In this document: one piece after another, positions 1 to 5,084 of the stretch
Numbering within the stretch: the stretch's first letter is position 1
Layout of the letters: every line of letters starts with the position of its first letter
Assembly (NCBI GenBank): GCA_902489185.1
Contig: CABTZC010000105.1
Location: 1 to 7,055 of the forward strand
DNA: 7,055 nucleotides
Source: an uncultured Brevibacterium sp.
GTDB lineage: Bacteria > Actinomycetota > Actinomycetes > Actinomycetales > Brevibacteriaceae
Direction: 5' to 3'
Program-made: the position numbers and the translations under genes
The notes under the pieces: generated by a model
What the model was told of the DNA's origin: nothing
The model's database searches: none
Seen by the model: the letters and a program-made list of their open reading frames with translations, nothing else

Positions 1-39
1 GCCACCTTCGCATACGGGACGGTCGAGCGGGCGCGGTAA
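1..39 (+). CDS. Possible C-terminal tail of an unrecognised gene (partial)
   Basis: Reading from base 1, the + strand is open for 12 codons (ATFAYGTVERAR) and ends in TAA at 37-39. It would converge on rarD, leaving a 31-base gap. The tail is too short to assign to a family, and an open stretch this short is expected by chance in GC-rich DNA. It is listed only because the window edge may cut a real gene here. No hairpin plus T-tract terminator is visible between this stop and rarD. Confidence 0.2.
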   Translation, partial: ATFAYGTVERAR

Positions 40-70
40 GCCACCTCGGCGGGGGTTAGCGGACCCTACG

Positions 71-1033
71 TTAGCGGAGCCGGCGCCTGCGGCGGGCGGC
101 CATCACGCCGTCCACGCACACCAGCACCACGGTGATCCAAATGATGCCGAACCCTGCCCAGCGTGACGGAGGCATGTTTTCGCCTAGAATGACGACCCCC
201 GTGATGAACTGCATGGTAGGGGTGACGTACTGCAACATGCCCACCCATGACAAGGGGATGCGTGACGTTGCGGCTCCGAAAAGGATCAGAGGGATTGCGG
301 TGACTGGTCCCAGGCACAGCATAAGGAACAGGTGGAGTGGGCCCTGAGTTTCGAAGTTCGACTGGCCTTGCGACACCAGGTAGAGGACGTAAACCGCGGA
401 GGGGATAAACAGCACGATTGTTTCGATAGTCATCGCTTCGAGTGCTCCGGCGCGACCACCGACGCGCTTCTTAATGAGGCCGTACAGGCCAAAAGATATG
501 GCAACAGCCAGGCCCAGATACGGAATGCGACCGTTGCCCACAGCGATGACGACGACGGCTACTGCGCCGATACCCATGGCTAGCCACTGGAGTGGGCGGA
601 GCTTCTCGTTGAGGAAGAGAACGCCCAAGAGCACGGAGATCAACGGGTTGATGTAATAGCCCAAGGACACTTCGACTACACGACCAATGTCCACGCCTAG
701 GACGAAAACAAACCAGTTGATGGCGACAGTAATGGCCGCCAATGTGAGGAGTCCTAGAATGCGCGGGGTGCGCAACAGTCGCCACAGGCGGGGAAAGCCA
801 CGTGCAAACAGGAGCAGGATCAGGCAGAAGAACAGCGACCAGACGATTCGGTGGGCAAGGATTTCCAGTGGACCAGCCGGTTGGATGATCGTGAAGAAAA
901 GGGGGAGAGCCCCCCACATGAGGTACGCGCTGAGACCAAAAAGGAGGCCGGCCTTTCGGCGGGCCTGTTCATCGTCTGGGATGCCCTGGTGTGGGTCCGG
1001 GGTGTTTGGGGTGCTGTTTGACTGCGCGTTCAC
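71..1033 (-). CDS. rarD: RarD-type EamA/DMT-family permease
   Basis: This 320-residue inner-membrane protein belongs to the drug/metabolite transporter superfamily, RarD branch (named for chloramphenicol sensitivity; the true substrate is generally unknown). It shows about ten hydrophobic segments between residues 29 and 313. Conserved RarD stretches are visible: HRIVWSLFF (61-69), INWFVF (105-110), EVSLGYYINPL (121-131), NEKLRPLQWLA (142-152), GPVTAIPL (242-249) and LQYVTPTMQF (267-276). The N-terminal 27 residues are polar, rich in Pro, Asn and Asp, and longer than usual; the C-terminus ends in five consecutive arginines. The start is GTG: an in-frame TAG lies only three codons upstream (1043-1045), and no other start codon occurs before the first membrane helix. 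There is no Shine-Dalgarno site, so a leaderless mRNA is likely. The stop is TAA at 71-73, with a second in-frame TAA at 56-58. Family assignment is firm; substrate is unknown. Confidence 0.93.
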   Translation of the reverse strand: MNAQSNSTPNTPDPHQGIPDDEQARRKAGLLFGLSAYLMWGALPLFFTIIQPAGPLEILAHRIVWSLFFCLILLLFARGFPRLWRLLRTPRILGLLTLAAITVAINWFVFVLGVDIGRVVEVSLGYYINPLISVLLGVLFLNEKLRPLQWLAMGIGAVAVVVIAVGNGRIPYLGLAVAISFGLYGLIKKRVGGRAGALEAMTIETIVLFIPSAVYVLYLVSQGQSNFETQGPLHLFLMLCLGPVTAIPLILFGAATSRIPLSWVGMLQYVTPTMQFITGVVILGENMPPSRWAGFGIIWITVVLVCVDGVMAARRRRRLR

Positions 1034-1098
1034 ACGGGAAGTCTATACATAAGTTTCACAGTGGTGTGGGTGGTGTTTGCGGTGTGGGTCCAGGGTGT
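988..1098. repeat. Imperfect 18-base direct repeat pair in GT-rich DNA
   Basis: Bases 988-1005 (GGTGTGGGTCCGGGGTGT) and 1081-1098 (GGTGTGGGTCCAGGGTGT) match at 17 of 18 positions, 93 bases apart. The first copy lies inside rarD, where the opposite strand encodes part of the Pro/Thr/Asp-rich N-terminal extension; the second lies in the spacer before fprA. Shorter related units also occur: GGTGTGGGT at 1063-1071, GGTGTTTG at 1001-1008 and 1072-1079, and GTGTGAG near 1095 and 1107. The whole stretch has strong G+T bias on the + strand. Confidence 0.6.
1040..1045 (-). promoter_or_regulatory. Candidate -10 box of rarD (leaderless transcript)
   Basis: On the minus strand, TAGACT fits the actinobacterial -10 pattern TAnnnT and occupies -12 to -7 relative to the GTG start. 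Transcription would therefore begin at or next to the start codon. This agrees with the absence of a ribosome-binding site and the in-frame stop just upstream. No convincing -35 hexamer is present in the GT-rich DNA beyond it. Confidence 0.4.
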
Positions 1099-1147
1099 GA
1101 GCTTGAGTGTGAGTCCGAGCACGAATGCTGGTTGTGAACGGCAAAAA

Positions 1148-1178
1148 TTAGCAGGCTGTTAGGCAAAGTACTTAGACT
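1148..1178 (+). promoter_or_regulatory. Candidate fprA promoter
   Basis: TAGACT at 1173-1178 fits the TAnnnT -10 pattern and is the same hexamer as the one proposed for rarD on the other strand. A weak -35 candidate, TTAGCA (1148-1153, 4 of 6 matches to TTGACA), precedes it with a long 19-base spacer. Transcription would begin near 1185, giving a leader of about 20 bases that contains the AAGAAAGG ribosome-binding site (1191-1198). Confidence 0.35.
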
Positions 1179-1204
1179 TGGGTGCGACTGAAGAAAGGTG
1201 TGAC

Positions 1205-2605
1205 ATGAATCGACCACTTCGCGTAGCAATCGTGGGTGCCGGGCCGGCGGGGATCTACGCCGCTGATCTGTTTACCAAAGCAGAGCGCGATTTTGAGGTC
1301 AGTATTGATTTGTTTGAGCGCCTCCCCGCACCGTTTGGCTTGGTGCGCTACGGAGTTGCCCCCGACCACCCGCGAATCAAGGGGATTACCAACGCGTTAG
1401 TGAAGATTCTTGACCGCGGGGATATTCGCCTGTTCTGCAACGTGGATTTTGGATCTGACATTCACCTAGACGACCTGCAGAAGCTCTACGACGTGGTGAT
1501 CTTCTCAACGGGTTGTTTCATTGACGCGAACTTGCGGATTCCGGGTGTTGATTTGCCTCGTTCCTACGGGGCTGCGGAGTTCGTCAACTGGTACGACGCC
1601 CACCCCGATGTGTCCCAAGAATGGCCGCTGGACCAGAAGAGCGTGGCTGTCATTGGTAACGGCAACGTGGCGTTGGACGTGGCGCGCATGCTGGCCAAAC
1701 AGGCCGATGACTTGTTGACGACCGAGATTCCCGACCACGTGTACCAAGGGTTGAAGAAGTCCCAGGTAACCGATGTTCACGTCTTTGGACGCCGGGGACC
1801 CGCCCAGGCAAAGTTCACGCCGCTGGAGATCCGTGAGCTGGGTCAGGTTAAGGATGTTGACATCATTGTGTACCCGGAGGACTTCGAGTTCGATGAAGGG
1901 TCAATGAAGTCGATCCAGGAGTCCAACCAGGTCAAGCAGGTGACCAAGACACTCACCGATTTCACGCTCCGTGAACCCACCGGAGCCAAGCGTCGTCTGC
2001 ACTTGCACTTCTTGCACTCGCCTGTGTCGATTCTGGGTGACGAGGAGACTGGAGTCACAGGCCTGCGTACCGAACGTCAGGAACTGGACGGCACCGGAAA
2101 TGTGACCGGAACCGGTGAGTTCCACGACTGGGATGTGACCGCGGTGTACCGCGCAGTTGGATACTTTGGAACGCCTCTGCCGGAGCTTCCGTTTGACGCC
2201 CGCAAGGGTGTGATCACGAACGTAGAAGGCCGCGTGGTGGATGGTGAGAGTCAGATGACGGCGAATGAAGTGCCTGTCATCCCTGGTGTGTATGTCACGG
2301 GGTGGATCAAGCGTGGCCCGGTGGGGCTCATTGGTCACACCAAGGGAGACGCGCTGGAGACGATTGGGCACGTGATCACTGACTTTGTTGAAGGGAAACT
2401 GCCGGAGCCAGACAACGCATCCGAGGGTGCGATAGTTGAATTGCTGAAGGGCCGGGGAGTGGACTTCATCGACTGGGAAGGTGTCCACCGGCTCGAGGCT
2501 GCGGAGCGCGCATTCGGTGCCCCGCACGGCCGCGAACGTATCAAGGTAGCGACTCGTGAAGGCATGCTCGCGGCCGCCCGCGAAGCAGTGTCGAACGAGG
2601 AGTAA
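1205..2605 (+). CDS. fprA: NADPH:ferredoxin reductase, FprA / adrenodoxin reductase type
   Basis: This 466-residue cytoplasmic FAD enzyme transfers electrons between NADPH and ferredoxin, supplying reduced ferredoxin to P450s and other acceptors; the family includes Mycobacterium FprA and mitochondrial adrenodoxin reductase. Visible motifs are the FAD dinucleotide-binding loop IVGAGPAG (9-16), APFGLVRYGVAPDHPRIK (42-59), the NADP loop VAVIGNGNVALDVARML (147-163), FGRRGPAQAKFTPLEIREL (194-212) and the C-terminal FAD-contacting GWIKRGPVGLIGHTKGDA (386-403). The full family length is present. The ATG at 1205 is chosen because AAGAAAGG (1191-1198) lies six bases upstream and the protein then opens directly with the first beta strand; an in-frame TTG at 1178 has no such site and adds an unrelated prefix. 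The gene is divergent from rarD, with another flavin enzyme downstream. The physiological ferredoxin partner is not in the window. Confidence 0.95.
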   Translation: MNRPLRVAIVGAGPAGIYAADLFTKAERDFEVSIDLFERLPAPFGLVRYGVAPDHPRIKGITNALVKILDRGDIRLFCNVDFGSDIHLDDLQKLYDVVIFSTGCFIDANLRIPGVDLPRSYGAAEFVNWYDAHPDVSQEWPLDQKSVAVIGNGNVALDVARMLAKQADDLLTTEIPDHVYQGLKKSQVTDVHVFGRRGPAQAKFTPLEIRELGQVKDVDIIVYPEDFEFDEGSMKSIQESNQVKQVTKTLTDFTLREPTGAKRRLHLHFLHSPVSILGDEETGVTGLRTERQELDGTGNVTGTGEFHDWDVTAVYRAVGYFGTPLPELPFDARKGVITNVEGRVVDGESQMTANEVPVIPGVYVTGWIKRGPVGLIGHTKGDALETIGHVITDFVEGKLPEPDNASEGAIVELLKGRGVDFIDWEGVHRLEAAERAFGAPHGRERIKVATREGMLAAAREAVSNEE

Positions 2606-2610
2606 TGTAG

Positions 2611-2693
2611 CCACCTTGTGCCGTTTCGTCTGGGTGGACCCCCCGCGGGAGCCACGACCTCGGGCAAACCGAGGAGACAATGTCACCGGGGGT
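2611..2693 (+). promoter_or_regulatory. Inverted repeats in the fprA/FMN reductase leader
   Basis: Three helices can be drawn in the 126-base spacer. Helix 1 pairs CCACC (2611-2615) with GGTGG (2633-2637). Helix 2 pairs CCCCCG (2640-2645) with CGGGGG (2687-2692). Inside helix 2 sits a perfect hairpin, CCTCGG (2658-2663), loop GCAAA, CCGAGG (2669-2674). No T-tract follows, so it is not a classical intrinsic terminator. The inner hairpin overlaps GAGGAG (2671-2676), which precedes an ATG at 2680; the reductase's own ribosome-binding site (2716-2723) stays outside. It resembles no riboswitch I recognise, including the FMN element. Function is unknown; it could be an attenuator, an mRNA-processing element or chance pairing of GC-rich DNA. 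Confidence 0.4.
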
Positions 2694-2731
2694 TCGCCTT
2701 ATCTCGACACCGATCAGGAAGGATAGCCGCG

Positions 2732-3391
2732 ATGCCGAACGCCACGGTCGTGGTGATCAACGCAGGAACCAGCGAAACATCGTCGACTGCGATGCTGCTT
2801 TCACAGATCGCGAAGAGTGTTCAAGGCGCGGAAGACAACGTCACGTGTACGTTCATCAACGTGCGCGACGTGGCCCAGGACGCGATAACCGCGCTGGTGA
2901 GCGGGCACAAGTCACCTGCGCTTCAGGAAATTGAGGCCACGTTGTTCGACGCCGATGCGCTCATCGTAGGCACGCCAGTGTTCAAAGCCGGTGCCAGTGC
3001 CGTTTTCATGGCGTTCTTCCAAGCGCTCGGTAACGACCTGCTCATTGGGACCCCGGTTTTGCTGGCGGGCACGGCGGGAAGCCAACGTCACGCTCTGGTG
3101 GTCGATGACCAGATTCGCGGGCTGTTCGCCTACTTGCGCACGTATACGACACCCACCTCGGTGTTCGCGGCCCCAGACGACTTCAATGACCCCAAACTGC
3201 GTACCCGGTGCGCACGGGCGGCCGGTGAGCTATTGGCGCTCATCCGGGCTGATGTGCGCGGGGGCGCGCGGAACAACACGTGGGACCACTACCAGCACTC
3301 GTATGGGTCGGCCTGTGACACGGAACTGTCGATTGGCCTCGACAGCGACCTCATGCGACTGGCCACAGGCAACGGGTACAGCGGGCAGTAG
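2732..3391 (+). CDS. NADPH-dependent FMN reductase, CE1759-like
   Basis: This 219-residue flavodoxin-fold protein is a probable NAD(P)H:FMN oxidoreductase delivering reduced flavin to a partner enzyme. It opens with a beta strand and a phosphate-binding loop, VVVINAGTSETSSTAML (6-22). The central flavin-reductase stretch SPALQEIEATLFDADALIVG (61-80) continues into TPVFKAGASAVFMAFFQAL (81-99). AGTAGSQRHALVVDDQIRG (112-130), then LFAYLRTYTTPTSVFAAPDD (131-150), resembles the actinobacterial CE1759 group. A polar C-terminal tail follows from about 177. The ATG at 2732 is supported by AGGAAGGA (2716-2723), eight bases upstream, and by where the fold begins. CE1759-type reductases are often found beside a flavin-dependent monooxygenase-like partner; none is seen here, and the neighbour is fprA. 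It may be read through from fprA, since no clear promoter lies in the gap. Subgroup and partner are inference; the fold is firm. Confidence 0.85.
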   Translation: MPNATVVVINAGTSETSSTAMLLSQIAKSVQGAEDNVTCTFINVRDVAQDAITALVSGHKSPALQEIEATLFDADALIVGTPVFKAGASAVFMAFFQALGNDLLIGTPVLLAGTAGSQRHALVVDDQIRGLFAYLRTYTTPTSVFAAPDDFNDPKLRTRCARAAGELLALIRADVRGGARNNTWDHYQHSYGSACDTELSIGLDSDLMRLATGNGYSGQ

Positions 3392-3468
3392 CGGGGGAGT
3401 GTGCTCTTAGTTGCCTGAGCCCGCAAGCGCGAATTTGCTGGATTGTCACCGGTCGTGCGCGTCCATGT

Positions 3469-3960
3469 TCAGCGGTAATTCGTGAACTGCAGATCCACGT
3501 CCAAGTCCTGGGACTTGAGCATGGCGATGACGGCCTGCAGGTCGTCGCGCTTCTTAGAACTCACGCGCAGTTCATCACCCTGAATCTGTGCCTTGACACC
3601 TTTAGGGCCCTCATCGCGGATGAGCTTGGAGATCTTCTTCGCGTTCTCCTGGTCGATGCCTTCTTTGATTGCAGCTTCCAGGCGGTATTCCTTGCCGGAC
3701 GCATACGGTTCACCTGCGTCCAGCGACTTCAGGGAGATGCCACGACGCACCAACTTGGACTGGAACACGTCAAGGACTGCCTTGACGCGGTCTTCGCTGA
3801 CTGCCTTCATCATGATCTTTTCACCAGACCACTCGATCGAGGCATCAGTGCCTTTGAAGTCGTAGCGTGAGTTGATTTCCTTCGCTGCCTGGTTCAGTGC
3901 GTTGTCCGCTTCTTGACGGTCAACCTTGCTCACAATGTCAAAACTTGAGTCGCTCGCCAT
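3469..3960 (-). CDS. yajQ: YajQ family nucleotide-binding protein
   Basis: This 163-residue protein has the usual full length of the YajQ (UPF0234) family, built of two ferredoxin-like domains. Members bind RNA or nucleotides; the Xanthomonas homologue binds cyclic di-GMP and acts with a transcription factor, but whether that holds here is unknown. Conserved stretches are SFDIVSKVD (6-14), RYDFKGT (32-38), KKISKLIRDEGPKGVKAQIQ (108-127), RVSSKKRDDLQ (132-142) and the C-terminal QFTNYR (158-163). The ATG start is preceded by GAGGAG (3966-3971 on this strand) at five bases, an excellent ribosome-binding site. The gene converges on the FMN reductase (77-base gap without a clear hairpin terminator) and diverges from tctC. 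No GGDEF or EAL domain protein is visible in the window that would support cyclic di-GMP signalling. Confidence 0.96.
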   Translation of the reverse strand: MASDSSFDIVSKVDRQEADNALNQAAKEINSRYDFKGTDASIEWSGEKIMMKAVSEDRVKAVLDVFQSKLVRRGISLKSLDAGEPYASGKEYRLEAAIKEGIDQENAKKISKLIRDEGPKGVKAQIQGDELRVSSKKRDDLQAVIAMLKSQDLDVDLQFTNYR

Positions 3961-3990
3961 GTTGTCTCCTCTTCAGCGTGATCAAACCAC

Positions 3991-3996
3991 AGTGTA
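3991..3996 (-). promoter_or_regulatory. Candidate -10 box of yajQ
   Basis: On the minus strand TACACT fits TAnnnT and would start transcription near 3984, leaving a leader of about 24 bases with the GAGGAG site. The -35 position has only a poor match (CTGTCC). The dyad at 3998-4020 fills the spacer and -35 region, so a protein bound there would be expected to block or modulate this promoter. Confidence 0.45.
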
Positions 3997-3997
3997 A

Positions 3998-4020
3998 CCT
4001 GTCTCACCGTAGCGGACAGG
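3998..4020. promoter_or_regulatory. Perfect 6-base dyad CCTGTC-N11-GACAGG
   Basis: CCTGTC (3998-4003) and GACAGG (4015-4020) are exact inverted copies with half-site centres 17 bases apart. The dyad lies immediately upstream of the proposed yajQ -10 box and about 70 bases before tctC. It could be an operator or, as RNA on the minus strand, would lie outside the predicted transcript. The binding protein is unknown. Confidence 0.4.
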
Positions 4021-4022
4021 CG

Positions 4023-4038
4023 TCGTCACTTTTGACGA
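4023..4038. promoter_or_regulatory. Perfect 16-base palindrome overlapping the tctC -35
   Basis: TCGTCA (4023-4028), spacer CTTT, TGACGA (4033-4038) form an exact inverted repeat. Its right arm contains most of the proposed tctC -35 hexamer TTGACG (4032-4037). Such placement suits an operator at which a bound regulator competes with RNA polymerase. The palindrome precedes the predicted start of transcription, so it would act as DNA rather than RNA. Confidence 0.5.
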
Positions 4039-4075
4039 AATTCTCAGGGTGGGGCTACGCTACTTGCACTTTTGA
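4027..4075. repeat. 9-base direct repeat CACTTTTGA flanking the tctC core promoter
   Basis: CACTTTTGA occurs at 4027-4035 and again at 4067-4075, exactly 40 bases apart and so roughly on the same face of the helix. The first copy is shared with the palindrome and -35 element; the second covers the predicted transcription start. The arrangement is compatible with cooperative binding of a response regulator or repressor. No regulator gene is visible within the window. Confidence 0.5.
4032..4061 (+). promoter_or_regulatory. Predicted promoter of the tctCBA operon
   Basis: TTGACG (4032-4037) matches five of six bases of the housekeeping -35 consensus, and TACGCT (4056-4061) fits the TAnnnT -10 pattern, with an 18-base spacer. 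Transcription would start near 4068, giving a leader of about 24 bases before the tctC ATG. This is the best promoter match in the window. Confidence 0.6.
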
Positions 4076-4091
4076 ACAGAACGGAAACCTA

Positions 4092-5084
4092 ATGAAACAA
4101 CGCAAACGCCCTGTTGGGCTGCTGGTCTTCGCGGTGATCACCGCGGTTGTGCTGGTCGTCGCCATGACGGTATCGATCCAGCGCGCCAGCGCATCAGACA
4201 ACGTGCGCGCTAACCTCACCCTCATCGCACCGGCAGGTGCCGGCGGGGGATGGGACGGGTTCGTGCGCGAACAGCAACAAGCCATGCGCCAAGCAGGTCT
4301 GGTTGGAAACGTGCAAGTCGTGAACATTCCGGGTGCGGGAGGAACTATCGGCCTGGGACGCTTCTCCACCATGCACGAACGATCCGACACCCTTCTGGCT
4401 ACCGGGTCCGCCATGACCGGTGGAATCCTTATCAACAATTCCCCAGTTGGATACGACGACGTGGTTCCTCTGGCCAAAATCGCTGAAGACTACGACGTGG
4501 TGATCGTTCCTGCGGACTCCCCGCTTGAAACCATTGACGATCTGCTCAACGAGTGGAAAGAAGACCCCAAGGGGCACCCGTGGACCGGTGGGTCGGCAGG
4601 GTCCATGGACCACCTCGTGGTCGCCAACCTGGCCCAAGAAGCTGGGCTAAAAGGTTCCGAAACCACCTTCATTCCTAAATCCGGTGGCGGTGAAGCAATC
4701 GCGGCACTCCTCAACGGCACCGCGGACTATGCGGCAACCGGATACAACGAAGTTGCTGACCAGGTCGAAGCAGGCCGTGTGAAAGCACTGGGCGTGACCG
4801 GGCCTGAACGGATCGAAGGAATCGACATTCCCACCATCTCTGAACAGGGTCACGACGTGGTCCTAGCGAACTGGCGCGGCATGTTGGCAGCCCCAGGGGT
4901 CAGCGACGAAGTTGCTAAACAACAGCTGGAACTGCTCAAGGAAATGCGCGACACCCCCGAATGGCAGGACGCTCTGAAACGCAACGCGTGGGCCGACGCG
5001 TGGGAAACCGGGGACGAGCTTGCGAAATTCCTCGAAGAAGACCAGAAGAAAACCGCTGAACTACTGAAGGAGCTGGGCCTGTGA
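4092..5084 (+). CDS. tctC: Tripartite tricarboxylate transporter substrate-binding protein
   Basis: This 330-residue extracytoplasmic solute-binding protein of the TctC (Bug) family captures a tricarboxylate or related organic acid for the TctAB membrane complex. The N-terminus has a basic patch KQRKR (2-6), a hydrophobic stretch (about 8-27) and an AxA site ASA (32-34). There is no cysteine in the signal region or in the remainder of the protein, so it is not a lipoprotein. The mature part starts with the family's ligand-loop stretch LTLIAPAGAGGGWDGFVREQ (41-60), then VNIPGAGGTIGLGRF (76-90); later come GGEAIAALLNGTADYA and GVTGPER. Length is typical. The ATG at 4092 is chosen because the signal peptide begins there; the ribosome-binding site is weak (GGAAA, 4083-4087). 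An upstream in-frame extension would run into yajQ and is unlikely. It is the first gene of the tctCBA operon; the stop overlaps the tctB start by four bases (GTGA). Confidence 0.93.
   Translation: MKQRKRPVGLLVFAVITAVVLVVAMTVSIQRASASDNVRANLTLIAPAGAGGGWDGFVREQQQAMRQAGLVGNVQVVNIPGAGGTIGLGRFSTMHERSDTLLATGSAMTGGILINNSPVGYDDVVPLAKIAEDYDVVIVPADSPLETIDDLLNEWKEDPKGHPWTGGSAGSMDHLVVANLAQEAGLKGSETTFIPKSGGGEAIAALLNGTADYAATGYNEVADQVEAGRVKALGVTGPERIEGIDIPTISEQGHDVVLANWRGMLAAPGVSDEVAKQQLELLKEMRDTPEWQDALKRNAWADAWETGDELAKFLEEDQKKTAELLKELGL

Noticed and set aside
1178..1204. In-frame TTG extension of fprA by nine codons
   Set aside because: No ribosome-binding site suits it, and the added residues are unrelated to the FAD-binding strand that begins right after ATG 1205. 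It also overlaps the proposed -10 box.
1901..2686. 261-codon open frame on the minus strand across fprA
   Set aside because: It lies antisense to a clearly coding gene, and its His/Arg/Thr-rich protein has no recognisable fold. It is a reading-frame shadow of GC-rich coding DNA.
2618..2731. In-frame GTG extension of the FMN reductase by 38 codons
   Set aside because: The prefix is Arg/Gly/Pro-rich, coincides with the inverted repeats, and lies before the flavodoxin fold start; ATG 2732 has a good ribosome-binding site.
2606..2731. FMN riboswitch before the FMN reductase
   Set aside because: Considered because of the gene's function, but the conserved FMN-element sequence blocks are absent and the helices do not form its multi-arm layout.
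3392..3468. Bidirectional terminator between the FMN reductase and yajQ
   Set aside because: Only 4-base stems (for example TTGC/GCAA) and no T-tract can be found, so a convergent terminator is expected by position but not supported by sequence.
3897..4091. Upstream in-frame extension of tctC
   Set aside because: It would run antisense through the yajQ start and the promoter region, and would bury the signal peptide 65 residues inside the protein.
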